A DNA stretch of 35,640 bases from Nostoc sp. XA010 (GTDB lineage: Bacteria > Cyanobacteriota > Cyanobacteriia > Cyanobacteriales > Nostocaceae), in NCBI RefSeq assembly GCF_020829625.1, contig NZ_JAIVFX010000044.1, forward strand, positions 1 through 35,640. The letters run 5' to 3'. The notes below the pieces were generated by a model that worked only from the letters and a program-made list of their open reading frames with translations, ran no database searches and was not told the origin of the DNA. The translations under genes and the position numbers were made by a program. Positions 19,477-26,947 of this stretch are shown here, piece after piece (the stretch's first letter is position 1; the number at the start of each line of letters is the position of its first letter).

Positions 19477-19878
19477 TCAAAAAATACTAGATTCTATGAC
19501 TTTGTAAGTCAGTGTGTATTGGGAACCACTTCCGGATAAGTTTATGGTTGTTGCCTCTTGAAGTCCGTTGATTGTAAAGCCACCCATGGAGTCGTCACGG
19601 CTCCAAATGCCATCGCCATCGTAAAGACCAACGAATTCGCCGTTATCGACCGAAACCCTGAGTAGGGGATCGAATTCCTTATTGCTCCCTGCTCCCATGT
19701 CAGCGCCCCAGAGCTTACTGCCGTTAACCAGGAGCTTGGTTTCGTCGTCACCTAATATATCTGCACCTGCCTTTACGCAATACAGCCGTTTGATCACAAG
19801 TTCGTAAGCCTTGCCGCCACTGATGTTTGCTCCTTCTTCAGGAGTTATTATAGTAAATAATTGTTCTTTGGTAGCCAT
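19477..19878 (-). CDS. GG-leader cargo with a folded C2-like (Asp-rich) domain
   Basis: A 133-residue protein. The leader is LFTIITPEEGANISGG, with predicted C39 cleavage after GG. The ~113-residue remainder is not a short bacteriocin but a probable beta-sandwich domain: KAYELVIKRLYCVK, then GDDETKLLVNGSKLWG, an acidic loop with YDGDGIWSRDDSMGG, and TYKVIESS at the end. The Asp clusters suggest calcium binding, as in C2-like folds (inference). ATG 19878 was chosen for the GGAG seven nt upstream, a site also found before the other cargo genes. It is transcribed toward the transporter. Possible role: a secreted calcium-dependent surface or effector protein. Confidence 0.8.
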   Translation of the reverse strand: MATKEQLFTIITPEEGANISGGKAYELVIKRLYCVKAGADILGDDETKLLVNGSKLWGADMGAGSNKEFDPLLRVSVDNGEFVGLYDGDGIWSRDDSMGGFTINGLQEATTINLSGSGSQYTLTYKVIESSIF

Positions 19879-19979
19879 TATTTTCTCCATTTTAAATTGT
19901 TAATTGCTAATTGTTTAGACTTAGGAAATTCACCAATTAGGCACTAATTAAATGCCCAACCTGGAACGAGTTCAAAATA

Positions 19980-20264
19980 TCAAGAAAACCAGCCTCCAAC
20001 AGTTTCAGCTGCGTCTCCTATGGCTCCTCCAACAGCTTCAATTGCGTCTCCAATGGCTCCTCCAACAGATGTTCCAATTGCGCCTCCTATGCCTCCTCCT
20101 ATGGCTCCTCCAAAAATTGTTCCAATTGCAACTCCAACACCGCCTCCAATGGTTTCGCTGACCTTTTCCACCTTACTTAAACCTCCACTGACAGCAGCAG
20201 ATTCTTCGGAGGTTAATTCAGTGAGCAAACCAAAATCTTGTAAGTAGCTTTGATTGTTTAACAT
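19980..20264 (-). CDS. GG-leader bacteriocin-like peptide with GxxxG-rich membrane core
   Basis: A 94-residue precursor. The leader is LLTELTSEESAAVSGG. The ~66-residue core is extremely Gly/Ala/Ile-rich with repeated GGAIG and GxxxG motifs (GGGVGVAIGTIFGGAIGG), ending TVGGWFS. GxxxG repeats are typical of helix-packing two-peptide (class IIb) bacteriocins. ATG 20264 has AAGGAG upstream. It lies between the C2-like cargo gene and the divergent sigma-like fragment. It is likely exported by the C39 transporter. Killing activity is inferred from composition only. Confidence 0.85.
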   Translation of the reverse strand: MLNNQSYLQDFGLLTELTSEESAAVSGGLSKVEKVSETIGGGVGVAIGTIFGGAIGGGIGGAIGTSVGGAIGDAIEAVGGAIGDAAETVGGWFS

Positions 20265-20602
20265 GGTTTTTCTCCTTTTTTAATTAGGTCATGCAAAGAT
20301 AATTAGGTAAGTTTTAAGGTATTGCATATTTGCGGGATGAATTTGGGGCTATAGCCATCGAAATTGTGTTCTGTATTTGACGAAATCATCCAATGATTCA
20401 GCAAGTCCTTGCATCTTTTTTGTGATACTTACTAAATGAATCTCTCTGCATATCACTCTTTACGACGACTTTTAGTTTTTATGCACTTAGATTAGAAAGT
20501 TTTTGAAAAATCTGTAAAATCCTTATGCAGCAAGGAATTAGCTTTTGGCTATATGGCTGTATAATTGAAATCAGCTATGGTTTAAACAACGGCGAGTATT
20601 CC
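20265..20602. promoter_or_regulatory. Divergent promoter region, copy 1
   Basis: This is the intergenic region between a minus-strand cargo gene and a plus-strand sigma-like gene. From about 20430 to 20602 it is nearly identical to 21735-21899: TGAATCTCTCTGCATATCAC, TTTACGACGACTTTTAG and GGCTATATGGCTGTATAATT occur in both. The last contains a TATAAT-type -10. The conservation reflects the tandem duplication. No gene is supported here. Confidence 0.7.
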
Positions 20603-20986
20603 ATGCAACCCCGACAGGGCATTGTGGAAATCTTTTCCACCTTTGTACAATTTGATGTAGACCAATTTAGTGGTTGGGTAACTGACCCTAAACTACGACG
20701 CAGTATGAAAGTTTGCCTGGAACGGTCATCAACTGAGAAATCAGATACCTTTTGGGCAGTTTACTGGTATAGAGTTTGGCAGAATGAATCCAGTGCTGTG
20801 ACACTGGCACATATTTCTGCTTACTTACAAGAGGTGTGCTATTGGACTGCAAGAAAATTCGCCCGAAACTTTTCCACTCAATCCTCTGTAGCAGACTGTT
20901 TTCAGATAGCGATCGCTCATGTCTCCAAAATCCTCAAAACTTTCAATCCTCAATGCAATTCCCATTTAAAAGCTATGCAGAATTAG
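20603..20986 (+). pseudogene. 5' fragment of the sigma-like gene (duplication product)
   Basis: The ~128 codons from ATG 20603 match the first ~120 residues of the full gene at 21900-23081 almost exactly (MQPRQGIVEIFSTFVQFDV in both). Near NPQCNSHLK the frame is lost by what looks like one missing A in an A-run. Restoring it gives KSYAELA, matching KGYAELA in the full copy. The sequence then runs directly into a C39-peptidase gene fragment on the other strand. The region-4 helix-turn-helix is absent, so no sigma function is expected. Its promoter region is intact, so it may still be transcribed. Confidence 0.88.
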
Positions 20987-21118
20987 CTGAGGAGAAGCTT
21001 TGACTTGGCGAGCATTGAATCCTAAAGCTTCTGCTCCCCGGTTCAAACCTAGCAGGGTAGTACCCCGCGACCCCGTGCCTACAGCTTCTCGTACCTTACT
21101 AATGGCAAGGGAGAAAGA
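20978..21118 (-). pseudogene. C39-peptidase domain fragment of a duplicated ABC transporter
   Basis: The reverse strand encodes KVREAVGTGSRGTTLLGLNR, then GAEALGFNARQVKASPQLI. This matches residues ~35-72 of the transporter at 17122-19341 (IREAVGTGSRGTSLLGLSRG...QVKASPKLI). The catalytic Cys region is deleted: the homology jumps from about FTL straight to the upstream GAGAAAGAGATATCG that also precedes the full gene. It cannot encode a functional protein. Confidence 0.88.
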
Positions 21119-21152
21119 GATATCGAGGCTTTCGCCCTGATAGGCCAGGGAT

Positions 21153-21191
21153 GCAGTTGAAGCTTAGGCGAAAAGCTTTAGCTTCAACTGC
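21153..21191. repeat. 12-bp hairpin, copy 2
   Basis: GCAGTTGAAGCT (21153-21164) and AGCTTCAACTGC (21180-21191) form a near-copy of the hairpin at 19404-19442, including the flanking GACAAGTGC. It is part of the duplicated segment. Confidence 0.75.
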
Positions 21192-21214
21192 ACTATTTTT
21201 ATAAGACAAGTGCC

Positions 21215-21574
21215 TTATAAGGCCGCGTATAAGGCCACGGGTCCAACTTCGCGTCCAACCTTATATCCAAGCTTGCCTCCATACTTGATACCCTCCCAGA
21301 TGTCAGTGTCGTAACCGGCAAGATCACCAACGCCTCCGACAACTGCCCCAACAGTGCCTCCGACAACTGCCACACCAGCGCCGGCAACAACTTCTACTAC
21401 GTCAGTAGCTGTCTCTACTACGTCAGTAGCTGTCTCTACTACGTCAGTAGCTATCTCTACTACGCCAGTAGCTATCTTTTTTAATTTCTTAAAGGGGTTC
21501 CAACCGCCATTAATAGCAGCTGCTTCTTCAGGGATTAATTCAGTGAACAATTGTTCATGCTGATTGTCTTTCAT
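21215..21574 (-). CDS. GG-leader peptide with a heptad-repeat core
   Basis: A 119-residue precursor. The leader is LFTELIPEEAAAINGG. The core begins WNPFKKLKKIATG, followed by four 7-residue units of the VVETATD type, then a Gly/Val-rich hydrophobic stretch (AGAGVAVVGGTVGAVVGGVG). It ends with a soluble tail (GGKLGYKVGREVGPVALYAAL). ATG 21574 has AAGGAG upstream, and the longer frame from 21670 has no such support. It occupies the position in the second copy that two different cargo genes occupy in the first, so cargo has diversified after, or been swapped since, duplication. It is likely a substrate of the C39 transporter. Confidence 0.85.
   Translation of the reverse strand: MKDNQHEQLFTELIPEEAAAINGGWNPFKKLKKIATGVVEIATDVVETATDVVETATDVVEVVAGAGVAVVGGTVGAVVGGVGDLAGYDTDIWEGIKYGGKLGYKVGREVGPVALYAAL
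21395..21478. repeat. Four tandem 21-bp repeats in the peptide gene
   Basis: Units at 21395-21415, 21416-21436, 21437-21457 and 21458-21478 (TACTACGTCAGTAGCTGTCTC, with 1-2 changes in the last two) encode the VVETATD heptads on the minus strand. Copy number could vary without breaking the frame. Confidence 0.9.
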
Positions 21575-21899
21575 GTTTTTCTCCTTGATTAAAATTGACT
21601 TAAGTTTCCTAAAAAGAAGTTTTTCCCCAGGTAGAGGAATAAGTAATGAGGCAGTAATCAAATGCCCCATGCAGAGATAATTGGATAAATTTTAATTCAC
21701 CTTATTTGCACTTTTTTGTAGTACTTGCTAGGTGAATCTCTCTGCATATCACTCTTTACGACGACTTTTAGTTTTTATGCACTTAGATCAGAAAGTTTTT
21801 TGAAAAATTTGTAAATTCCTTGCTGTGTAAGGAATTAGCTTTTGGCTATATGGCTGTATAATTGAAATCAGCTATGGTTCAAACAGCGGCAAGTATTCC
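21575..21899. promoter_or_regulatory. Divergent promoter region, copy 2
   Basis: This separates the minus-strand peptide gene from the plus-strand sigma-like gene. 21735-21899 repeats the copy-1 region (see 20265-20602), including GGCTATATGGCTGTATAATT about 50 bp before the ATG. The sigma gene has no clear Shine-Dalgarno in either copy. No gene is supported. Confidence 0.7.
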
Positions 21900-23081
21900 A
21901 TGCAACCCCGACAGGGCATTGTGGAAATCTTTTCCACCTTTGTACAATTTGATGTAAACCAATTTAGTGGTTGGGCAACAGATGCCAAACTGCGACGCAG
22001 TATGAAACTTTGCCTGGAAGGGTCGTCAACTGAGAAGTCAGATACCTTTTGGGCACTTTACTGGTATCAAGTTTGGCAAAATGAATCCAGTGCTGTGACA
22101 CTGGCACATATTTCTGCTTACTTACAAGAGGTGTGCTATTGGGCTGCAAGAAAATTTGCCCGAAACTTTTCCACTCAATCCTCTGTAGCAGACTGTTTTC
22201 AGATTGCGATCGCTCGTGTGCAGAAAATACTTAAAACTTTCAATCCTCAATATAGCTCGAATTTGAAGGGCTACGCTGAACTTGCCTTTGAAAGCATCAT
22301 CAAGGACGTGCTGCGATCGCGTCGAGAAGCAGATATTTGCTCAGACTGGGCATTATTACATAAACTGAGCCGCAAACGACTAGTGCAGTCATTACAAAAT
22401 GTAGGATTTAACGCTCAAAGCATTGAGAGTTATCTTTTAGCCTGGGAATGCTTTAAGGAACTCTACACAGGTGACAACACAAAAATTCGCCAGCTTACCA
22501 AACCAGATGCTCTGGCTTGGGAGGCGATTACTAATCTTTATAATGCAGAACGTTTAAGCCGATTGAGTTCGCCCACTCCCGTAGTCAACCAACAAACCAT
22601 AGAAACCTGGCTATTATCTTCTGCTAAAGCTGCCCGTACTTTCCTCTATCCTAAGATTGTTTCCGCAGACGCTCCCCTCAAAGAAGAAGATGATGGCAAT
22701 TTATTAGATATATTGCCTGCAAATTTACAAACATCTTTACTAACGGAAATTATTGAGCAGGAAGAAGCTGCCAATACACGAAATCAGCAAGCTCAGTTAA
22801 ACCAAGTTTTGTACCAAGCGATCGCTGCACTCGATATTGAGTCACAAAAAGTACTACAAGCTTACTACGCTCAACAACTGACTCAAACAGAAATTGCAGC
22901 ACAGTTAGAAATTAAGCAATATACTGTTTCCCGCCGCCTTAGCAGCATTAAAAAGTCATTGCTGCTGACTTTAACACAGTGGAGTCAAAACACCTTGCAT
23001 ATTTCCCCTAAATCCGACGTAGTAGATGCCATAAACACAAGTTTAGAGGAATGGCTCAAAGTCCAATATAGCCATACCTAA
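21900..23081 (+). CDS. Sigma-70-like transcription factor
   Basis: A 393-residue protein. The C-terminal region (~315-365: ALDIESQKVLQAYYAQQLTQ, then TEIAAQLEIKQYTVSRRLSS) is a sigma region-4 helix-turn-helix. The N-terminal part is cyanobacteria-specific: MQPRQGIVEIFSTFVQF, then a region-2-like helical block (YLQEVCYWAARKFARNFSTQ). The canonical -10-binding residues are not evident to me, so it may be a divergent sigma or a sigma-derived regulator. It is first in a plus-strand series with DUF1822 (80 bp on), CHAT-CHASE2 and DUF928, and divergent from the exported-peptide genes. It may control both directions. Its 5' end is duplicated at 20603-20986. Confidence 0.85.
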   Translation: MQPRQGIVEIFSTFVQFDVNQFSGWATDAKLRRSMKLCLEGSSTEKSDTFWALYWYQVWQNESSAVTLAHISAYLQEVCYWAARKFARNFSTQSSVADCFQIAIARVQKILKTFNPQYSSNLKGYAELAFESIIKDVLRSRREADICSDWALLHKLSRKRLVQSLQNVGFNAQSIESYLLAWECFKELYTGDNTKIRQLTKPDALAWEAITNLYNAERLSRLSSPTPVVNQQTIETWLLSSAKAARTFLYPKIVSADAPLKEEDDGNLLDILPANLQTSLLTEIIEQEEAANTRNQQAQLNQVLYQAIAALDIESQKVLQAYYAQQLTQTEIAAQLEIKQYTVSRRLSSIKKSLLLTLTQWSQNTLHISPKSDVVDAINTSLEEWLKVQYSHT

Positions 23082-23161
23082 ATTCAATCAGTAGAAGAAA
23101 TAATTTTGTCTCTTCCCTCTCCCTAACATGGTCTTTATATGAAGCCATTCTAAAATTATTT

Positions 23162-24313
23162 ATGTTGAACTCACCTCCCCCATTCACTATTGACTCACAG
23201 CATTTATACCTGGAAATTACTCAATCTCCAGAGGCGCAAGAACAAGCATACTCAACAGCTGGTGCTTGTCAACGTGGGTGGATAAATCAAAAATGCTTGC
23301 AAGCATTTTTGCCTTGGTTCAAGGAGGAAATTGCTCCCACCGCCAGGGTTTATCCTAACAGTGCGGCATTGCCGAGTTTTTGGGAAGTAGTCAATGGCAC
23401 AGCCATTACTTTTGATTGCGATCGCCTGGTATTAATTCCCACCCTGGCGATGGATGACGATGAGTTACGCGTACCCCAAGAATGGGTAGATATTCCAGAG
23501 TGGGTTGCTGACTATTACATAGCAGTACAGGTCAATCCCGATGATGGCTGGATGAAGATTTTTGGCTACACAACCCATCAAATTCTGAAAACAAAAGGAG
23601 TTTATGATGCTGGCGATCGTACTTACAGCTTGGAAAGTGAAGATTTAATTTCAGATATAAATGTGCTATGGGTTACACGCCAACTTAATGATCCAGAAGC
23701 CTTACGCGCCCAGATTGCACCTTTAGATCCTATTGCCAAAACCCAAGCAGAAAACCTTTTAGAAAGGTTAGGTCATCCCGATGTAAAATTCCCGCGTTTG
23801 GCAGTTCCATTTTCACTCTGGGGTGCGCTCTTAGCACATAGCGGTTGGCGAAAAAAGTTGTATGAACTGCGTCAGGGTTTACTCATACAGTGGTCAATTC
23901 CGCAATGGTTGCAGACAGGAGTAGCCAATTTAGCTCAACAGTGGGGATGGGAAAAAAGAGAATTTGTCGTGGTGCCTGTAGGAATGCGGAGTGCAGAACC
24001 ATTCTTCGGATTGTCTCGGCAAATAATAGTTGCAGAGCATACATACGAGTTACGTGTTTTCCCAAAAAGCGCTTCTGAGGACTATGTTTGGCGCTTTGAA
24101 TTGCGAAGTACAACTCCTAGTGGTCAAATTCCTGCTGGGTTTAAGCTCCGACTACTAACGGAAGACTTAGAAAGTTTTGAAAATAATGAAGATACAGCAA
24201 CAACTCCTGTAGATATGTTGTATTTGGAAGTAATCTTGGAACTAGGAGAAGGATTGGTTTGGGAAATAGAACCCGCGCCTGAAGAATATGATCGAGAGAT
24301 TTTGCGGTTTTAA
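23162..24313 (+). CDS. DUF1822 family protein
   Basis: A 383-residue soluble cyanobacterial protein with no known activity. Visible features: an N-terminal conserved block (YLEITQSPEAQEQAYSTAGA), a Trp-rich middle (VPQEWVDIPEWVADYYIAVQ then VNPDDGWMKIFGYTTH), a central ...LGHPDVKFPRLAVPFSLWGAL segment and a beta-rich C-terminal domain ending GEGLVWEIEPAPEEYDREIL. No signal peptide or membrane helix is seen, so it is likely cytoplasmic. DUF1822 genes are commonly found between a sigma-like gene and a CHAT-CHASE2 gene, as here. A role as a sigma-binding or anti-sigma partner, or as a protease substrate, is inference. Confidence 0.8.
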   Translation: MLNSPPPFTIDSQHLYLEITQSPEAQEQAYSTAGACQRGWINQKCLQAFLPWFKEEIAPTARVYPNSAALPSFWEVVNGTAITFDCDRLVLIPTLAMDDDELRVPQEWVDIPEWVADYYIAVQVNPDDGWMKIFGYTTHQILKTKGVYDAGDRTYSLESEDLISDINVLWVTRQLNDPEALRAQIAPLDPIAKTQAENLLERLGHPDVKFPRLAVPFSLWGALLAHSGWRKKLYELRQGLLIQWSIPQWLQTGVANLAQQWGWEKREFVVVPVGMRSAEPFFGLSRQIIVAEHTYELRVFPKSASEDYVWRFELRSTTPSGQIPAGFKLRLLTEDLESFENNEDTATTPVDMLYLEVILELGEGLVWEIEPAPEEYDREILRF

Positions 24314-24535
24314 GAAAGAGCATTAGACAAATTTGCAAAATTTTTTCACGCAGGTGCGTAAAAACTAAAAGTATCGTAGAAAGCAACGGAGTCATTGCTT
24401 TGGGCACTCACCGAACAGAGGTATACCTAAAAGTGGGAGGTTCTTCAAGAAACTGTAATGGTAAATAATTAACTGGACTTTGTAGTTTAGCAACCAAGAT
24501 AATAGATACAACTGATCATCTGTGGAGAACTAGCT

Positions 24536-26887
24536 GTGGGCAAGTTAGTCATCTTAAAGTTAGGGGAGGGAAATTTTGAACAAGGGTTTCCCGTGACGCT
24601 ACAGATTGGCGATGAAAATGTCCGCCCTAGTGTGGAAATCACGGGTGCGCTTCCCCCAAACCCAGAAATTCTCCGCGATTATTACCGTTGGCAATCTATT
24701 TATCGTAATTTAAGGTTGCCATCTCGTCCTATTGGTTTACCTAAGGAACTTAAGCAAGCCCCCAGCCTAGAAGACTGCCAGCAGGTGGCTGATGAATTTA
24801 AAGTACGTTTTAATACTTGGCTTGCTTCCGATTCCTTTCGTCCTATCCGCGAGAAATGGTTAGAAAAACTCATGCTTACGGATAATATCCGTGTGCTTTT
24901 ACAAACTAAAGACCTACGTTTACAGAAACTCCCGTGGCATCTTTGGGATTTAGTGGAACGCTATCCCCAAGCGGAAATAGCTCTGAGCGCTCCCGCCTAC
25001 GAACAAGTCAACCGAATAACAACCACATACGACAAAGTAAAAATCTTAGCGATTTTGGGTAATAGCCAAGGAATTGATACCAAAGCAGACCAAGCGCTGC
25101 TTAATTTGTTACCCAATGCAGACATCACCTTTTTAATTGAACCACAATGCCTTGACCTTACTGACCAGCTATGGGAGCAGCATTGGCAGATTCTATTTTT
25201 CGCTGGACACAGTTCTACTCAGGAAACCAATGAAACAGGAAAAATCTACATCAATCAAACTGAAAGTCTAACAATTAGCCAGTTAAAGTATGCGTTGAAA
25301 AAGGCAGTGGAACGAGGTCTAAAACTGGCAATTTTCAATTCCTGTGATGGCTTGGGATTGGCACGGGAGTTTGCAGATTTGCAGATTCCTGAAATCATCG
25401 TTATGCGAGAGCCTGTACCTGATCGGGTGGCACAGCAGTTTTTAAAGTATTTTTTGGAAGCCTTTGCGCGCGGAGACTTGTTGTATTTAGCCGTGAGGGA
25501 AGCACGAGAAAGGTTACAAGGGTTAGAAAACCAATTTCCCTGCGCTACATGGTTGCCTGTCATCTGTCAAAATCCGGCAGAGATGCCGTTAAATTGGGGG
25601 GAATTGTTTAGAAATGCACGTAATGTTCCGACATCTTTGTCTAAAACCACCTCTGTTAAAAAAACCACAAATCGGCTTGGCTTCTCATTGCTTTTACTGA
25701 TCAGCATGGCAATGACTGGAATATTAACGGGAGTAAAGTATTTGGGTGTGCTGCAACCATTAGAGCTAAGTGCGTTTGACCAACTGTTACGCTTGCGTCC
25801 TCCTGAGAAACCAGACTCACGCCTACTGATTGTCACTGTGACTGAAGAAGATGTGCAGGCGCAAAAACAGGACAAACCTCAGGGTTCCTTGTCAGATAAA
25901 TCACTTGCCCAACTGTTAGAAAAATTAGAGACATATCAACCACAAGTTATTGGTTTGGATATATACCGAGATTATCCAGTGGGTAAGGATTATCCAGCAT
26001 TGGCAGAACGAATGCGAAAAAGCGATCGCTTTGTGGGTGTGTGTCAACTCAGCGATTCCCAACCAGGAAAACCAGGTGTGAAACCACCTCCAGAACTTTC
26101 TCCACAGAATCTAGGTTTTAGCGATATTGTCATAGATTCAGATAATGTCGTGCGTCGCCATCTGTTAGTGTTAACTCCTGCGCCCTCATCTCCTTGTACT
26201 GCGCCCTATGCCTTGAATGTTCAACTGGCGCTGCGTTACCTGTACACCAAAGGAATTCAGTTGCAATTTAACCCTGATGGCGCGTGGCAATTAGGGAAGC
26301 TGACATTTAAACCAATAGAACCTCATACCGGAGGTTATCAAGGGGTTGATGCTTTGGGACACCAAATTTTATTAAATTATCGTTCTTCTCCTTCACCAGA
26401 AGCGGTCGCATCACGTATTACGTTGCAACAAGTGCTAACGGGTAAGCTAAATGCCAATGCAGTCAAAGGTAAAATAGTCATTATTGGCACAACAGCAGAA
26501 ACATTTGGTGATTACTGGTTAACTCCCTACATCACTCCTCAAGGGAAATTACAGGCAATACCAGGAGTATTTTTACAAGCCCAGATGGTTAGTCAACTGC
26601 TCAGTGCTGCTTTGGACGGAAAACCTCTGTTGTGGACTTGGCCACTTTGGGGTGAGGTAATTTGGGTTTGGGGTTGGTCTTTTTTAGGCGGTTTGTTTAC
26701 TGCTTATCTGCACCGATTCATTTATTTAAGCTTGGCAGGAGGAATAGCGATTATCAGTTTATACGTTAGCTGTTTTATATTTTTAATTGTATATTGTTGT
26801 TGGGTTCCCCTGATTCCTGCTATGTTGGCTTTAGTAGGCAATATTTTAATAGCTACAGCTTACTTAAACATGAAATTTAAAAATTAA
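24536..26887 (+). CDS. CHAT-CHASE2 membrane protein
   Basis: A 783-residue fusion. The N-terminal cytoplasmic CHAT domain (~100-355) has His225 (LFFAGHSSTQ) and Cys270 (IFNSCDG), a complete caspase-like dyad. One transmembrane helix follows (~382-402, LLLLISMAMTGILTGVKYLG). The extracytoplasmic CHASE2 sensor domain (~405-690) has FDQLLRLRPPEKPDSRLLIV, VIGLDIYRDYP and VIIGTTAETFGDYWLTP. Three C-terminal membrane helices (~697-780) are the usual end of CHASE2 modules, but no kinase or cyclase follows. The start is GTG 24536 with GGAG 10 nt upstream. The architecture suggests an outside signal sensed by CHASE2 and passed to an inside protease. Ligand and substrate are unknown. Confidence 0.9.
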   Translation: MGKLVILKLGEGNFEQGFPVTLQIGDENVRPSVEITGALPPNPEILRDYYRWQSIYRNLRLPSRPIGLPKELKQAPSLEDCQQVADEFKVRFNTWLASDSFRPIREKWLEKLMLTDNIRVLLQTKDLRLQKLPWHLWDLVERYPQAEIALSAPAYEQVNRITTTYDKVKILAILGNSQGIDTKADQALLNLLPNADITFLIEPQCLDLTDQLWEQHWQILFFAGHSSTQETNETGKIYINQTESLTISQLKYALKKAVERGLKLAIFNSCDGLGLAREFADLQIPEIIVMREPVPDRVAQQFLKYFLEAFARGDLLYLAVREARERLQGLENQFPCATWLPVICQNPAEMPLNWGELFRNARNVPTSLSKTTSVKKTTNRLGFSLLLLISMAMTGILTGVKYLGVLQPLELSAFDQLLRLRPPEKPDSRLLIVTVTEEDVQAQKQDKPQGSLSDKSLAQLLEKLETYQPQVIGLDIYRDYPVGKDYPALAERMRKSDRFVGVCQLSDSQPGKPGVKPPPELSPQNLGFSDIVIDSDNVVRRHLLVLTPAPSSPCTAPYALNVQLALRYLYTKGIQLQFNPDGAWQLGKLTFKPIEPHTGGYQGVDALGHQILLNYRSSPSPEAVASRITLQQVLTGKLNANAVKGKIVIIGTTAETFGDYWLTPYITPQGKLQAIPGVFLQAQMVSQLLSAALDGKPLLWTWPLWGEVIWVWGWSFLGGLFTAYLHRFIYLSLAGGIAIISLYVSCFIFLIVYCCWVPLIPAMLALVGNILIATAYLNMKFKN

Positions 26888-26947
26888 TAATAACGCCAAT
26901 TGGAAACATGAAAATCCCCGTTCAGCAGGCAGAAGTTAGAAGGTTTT

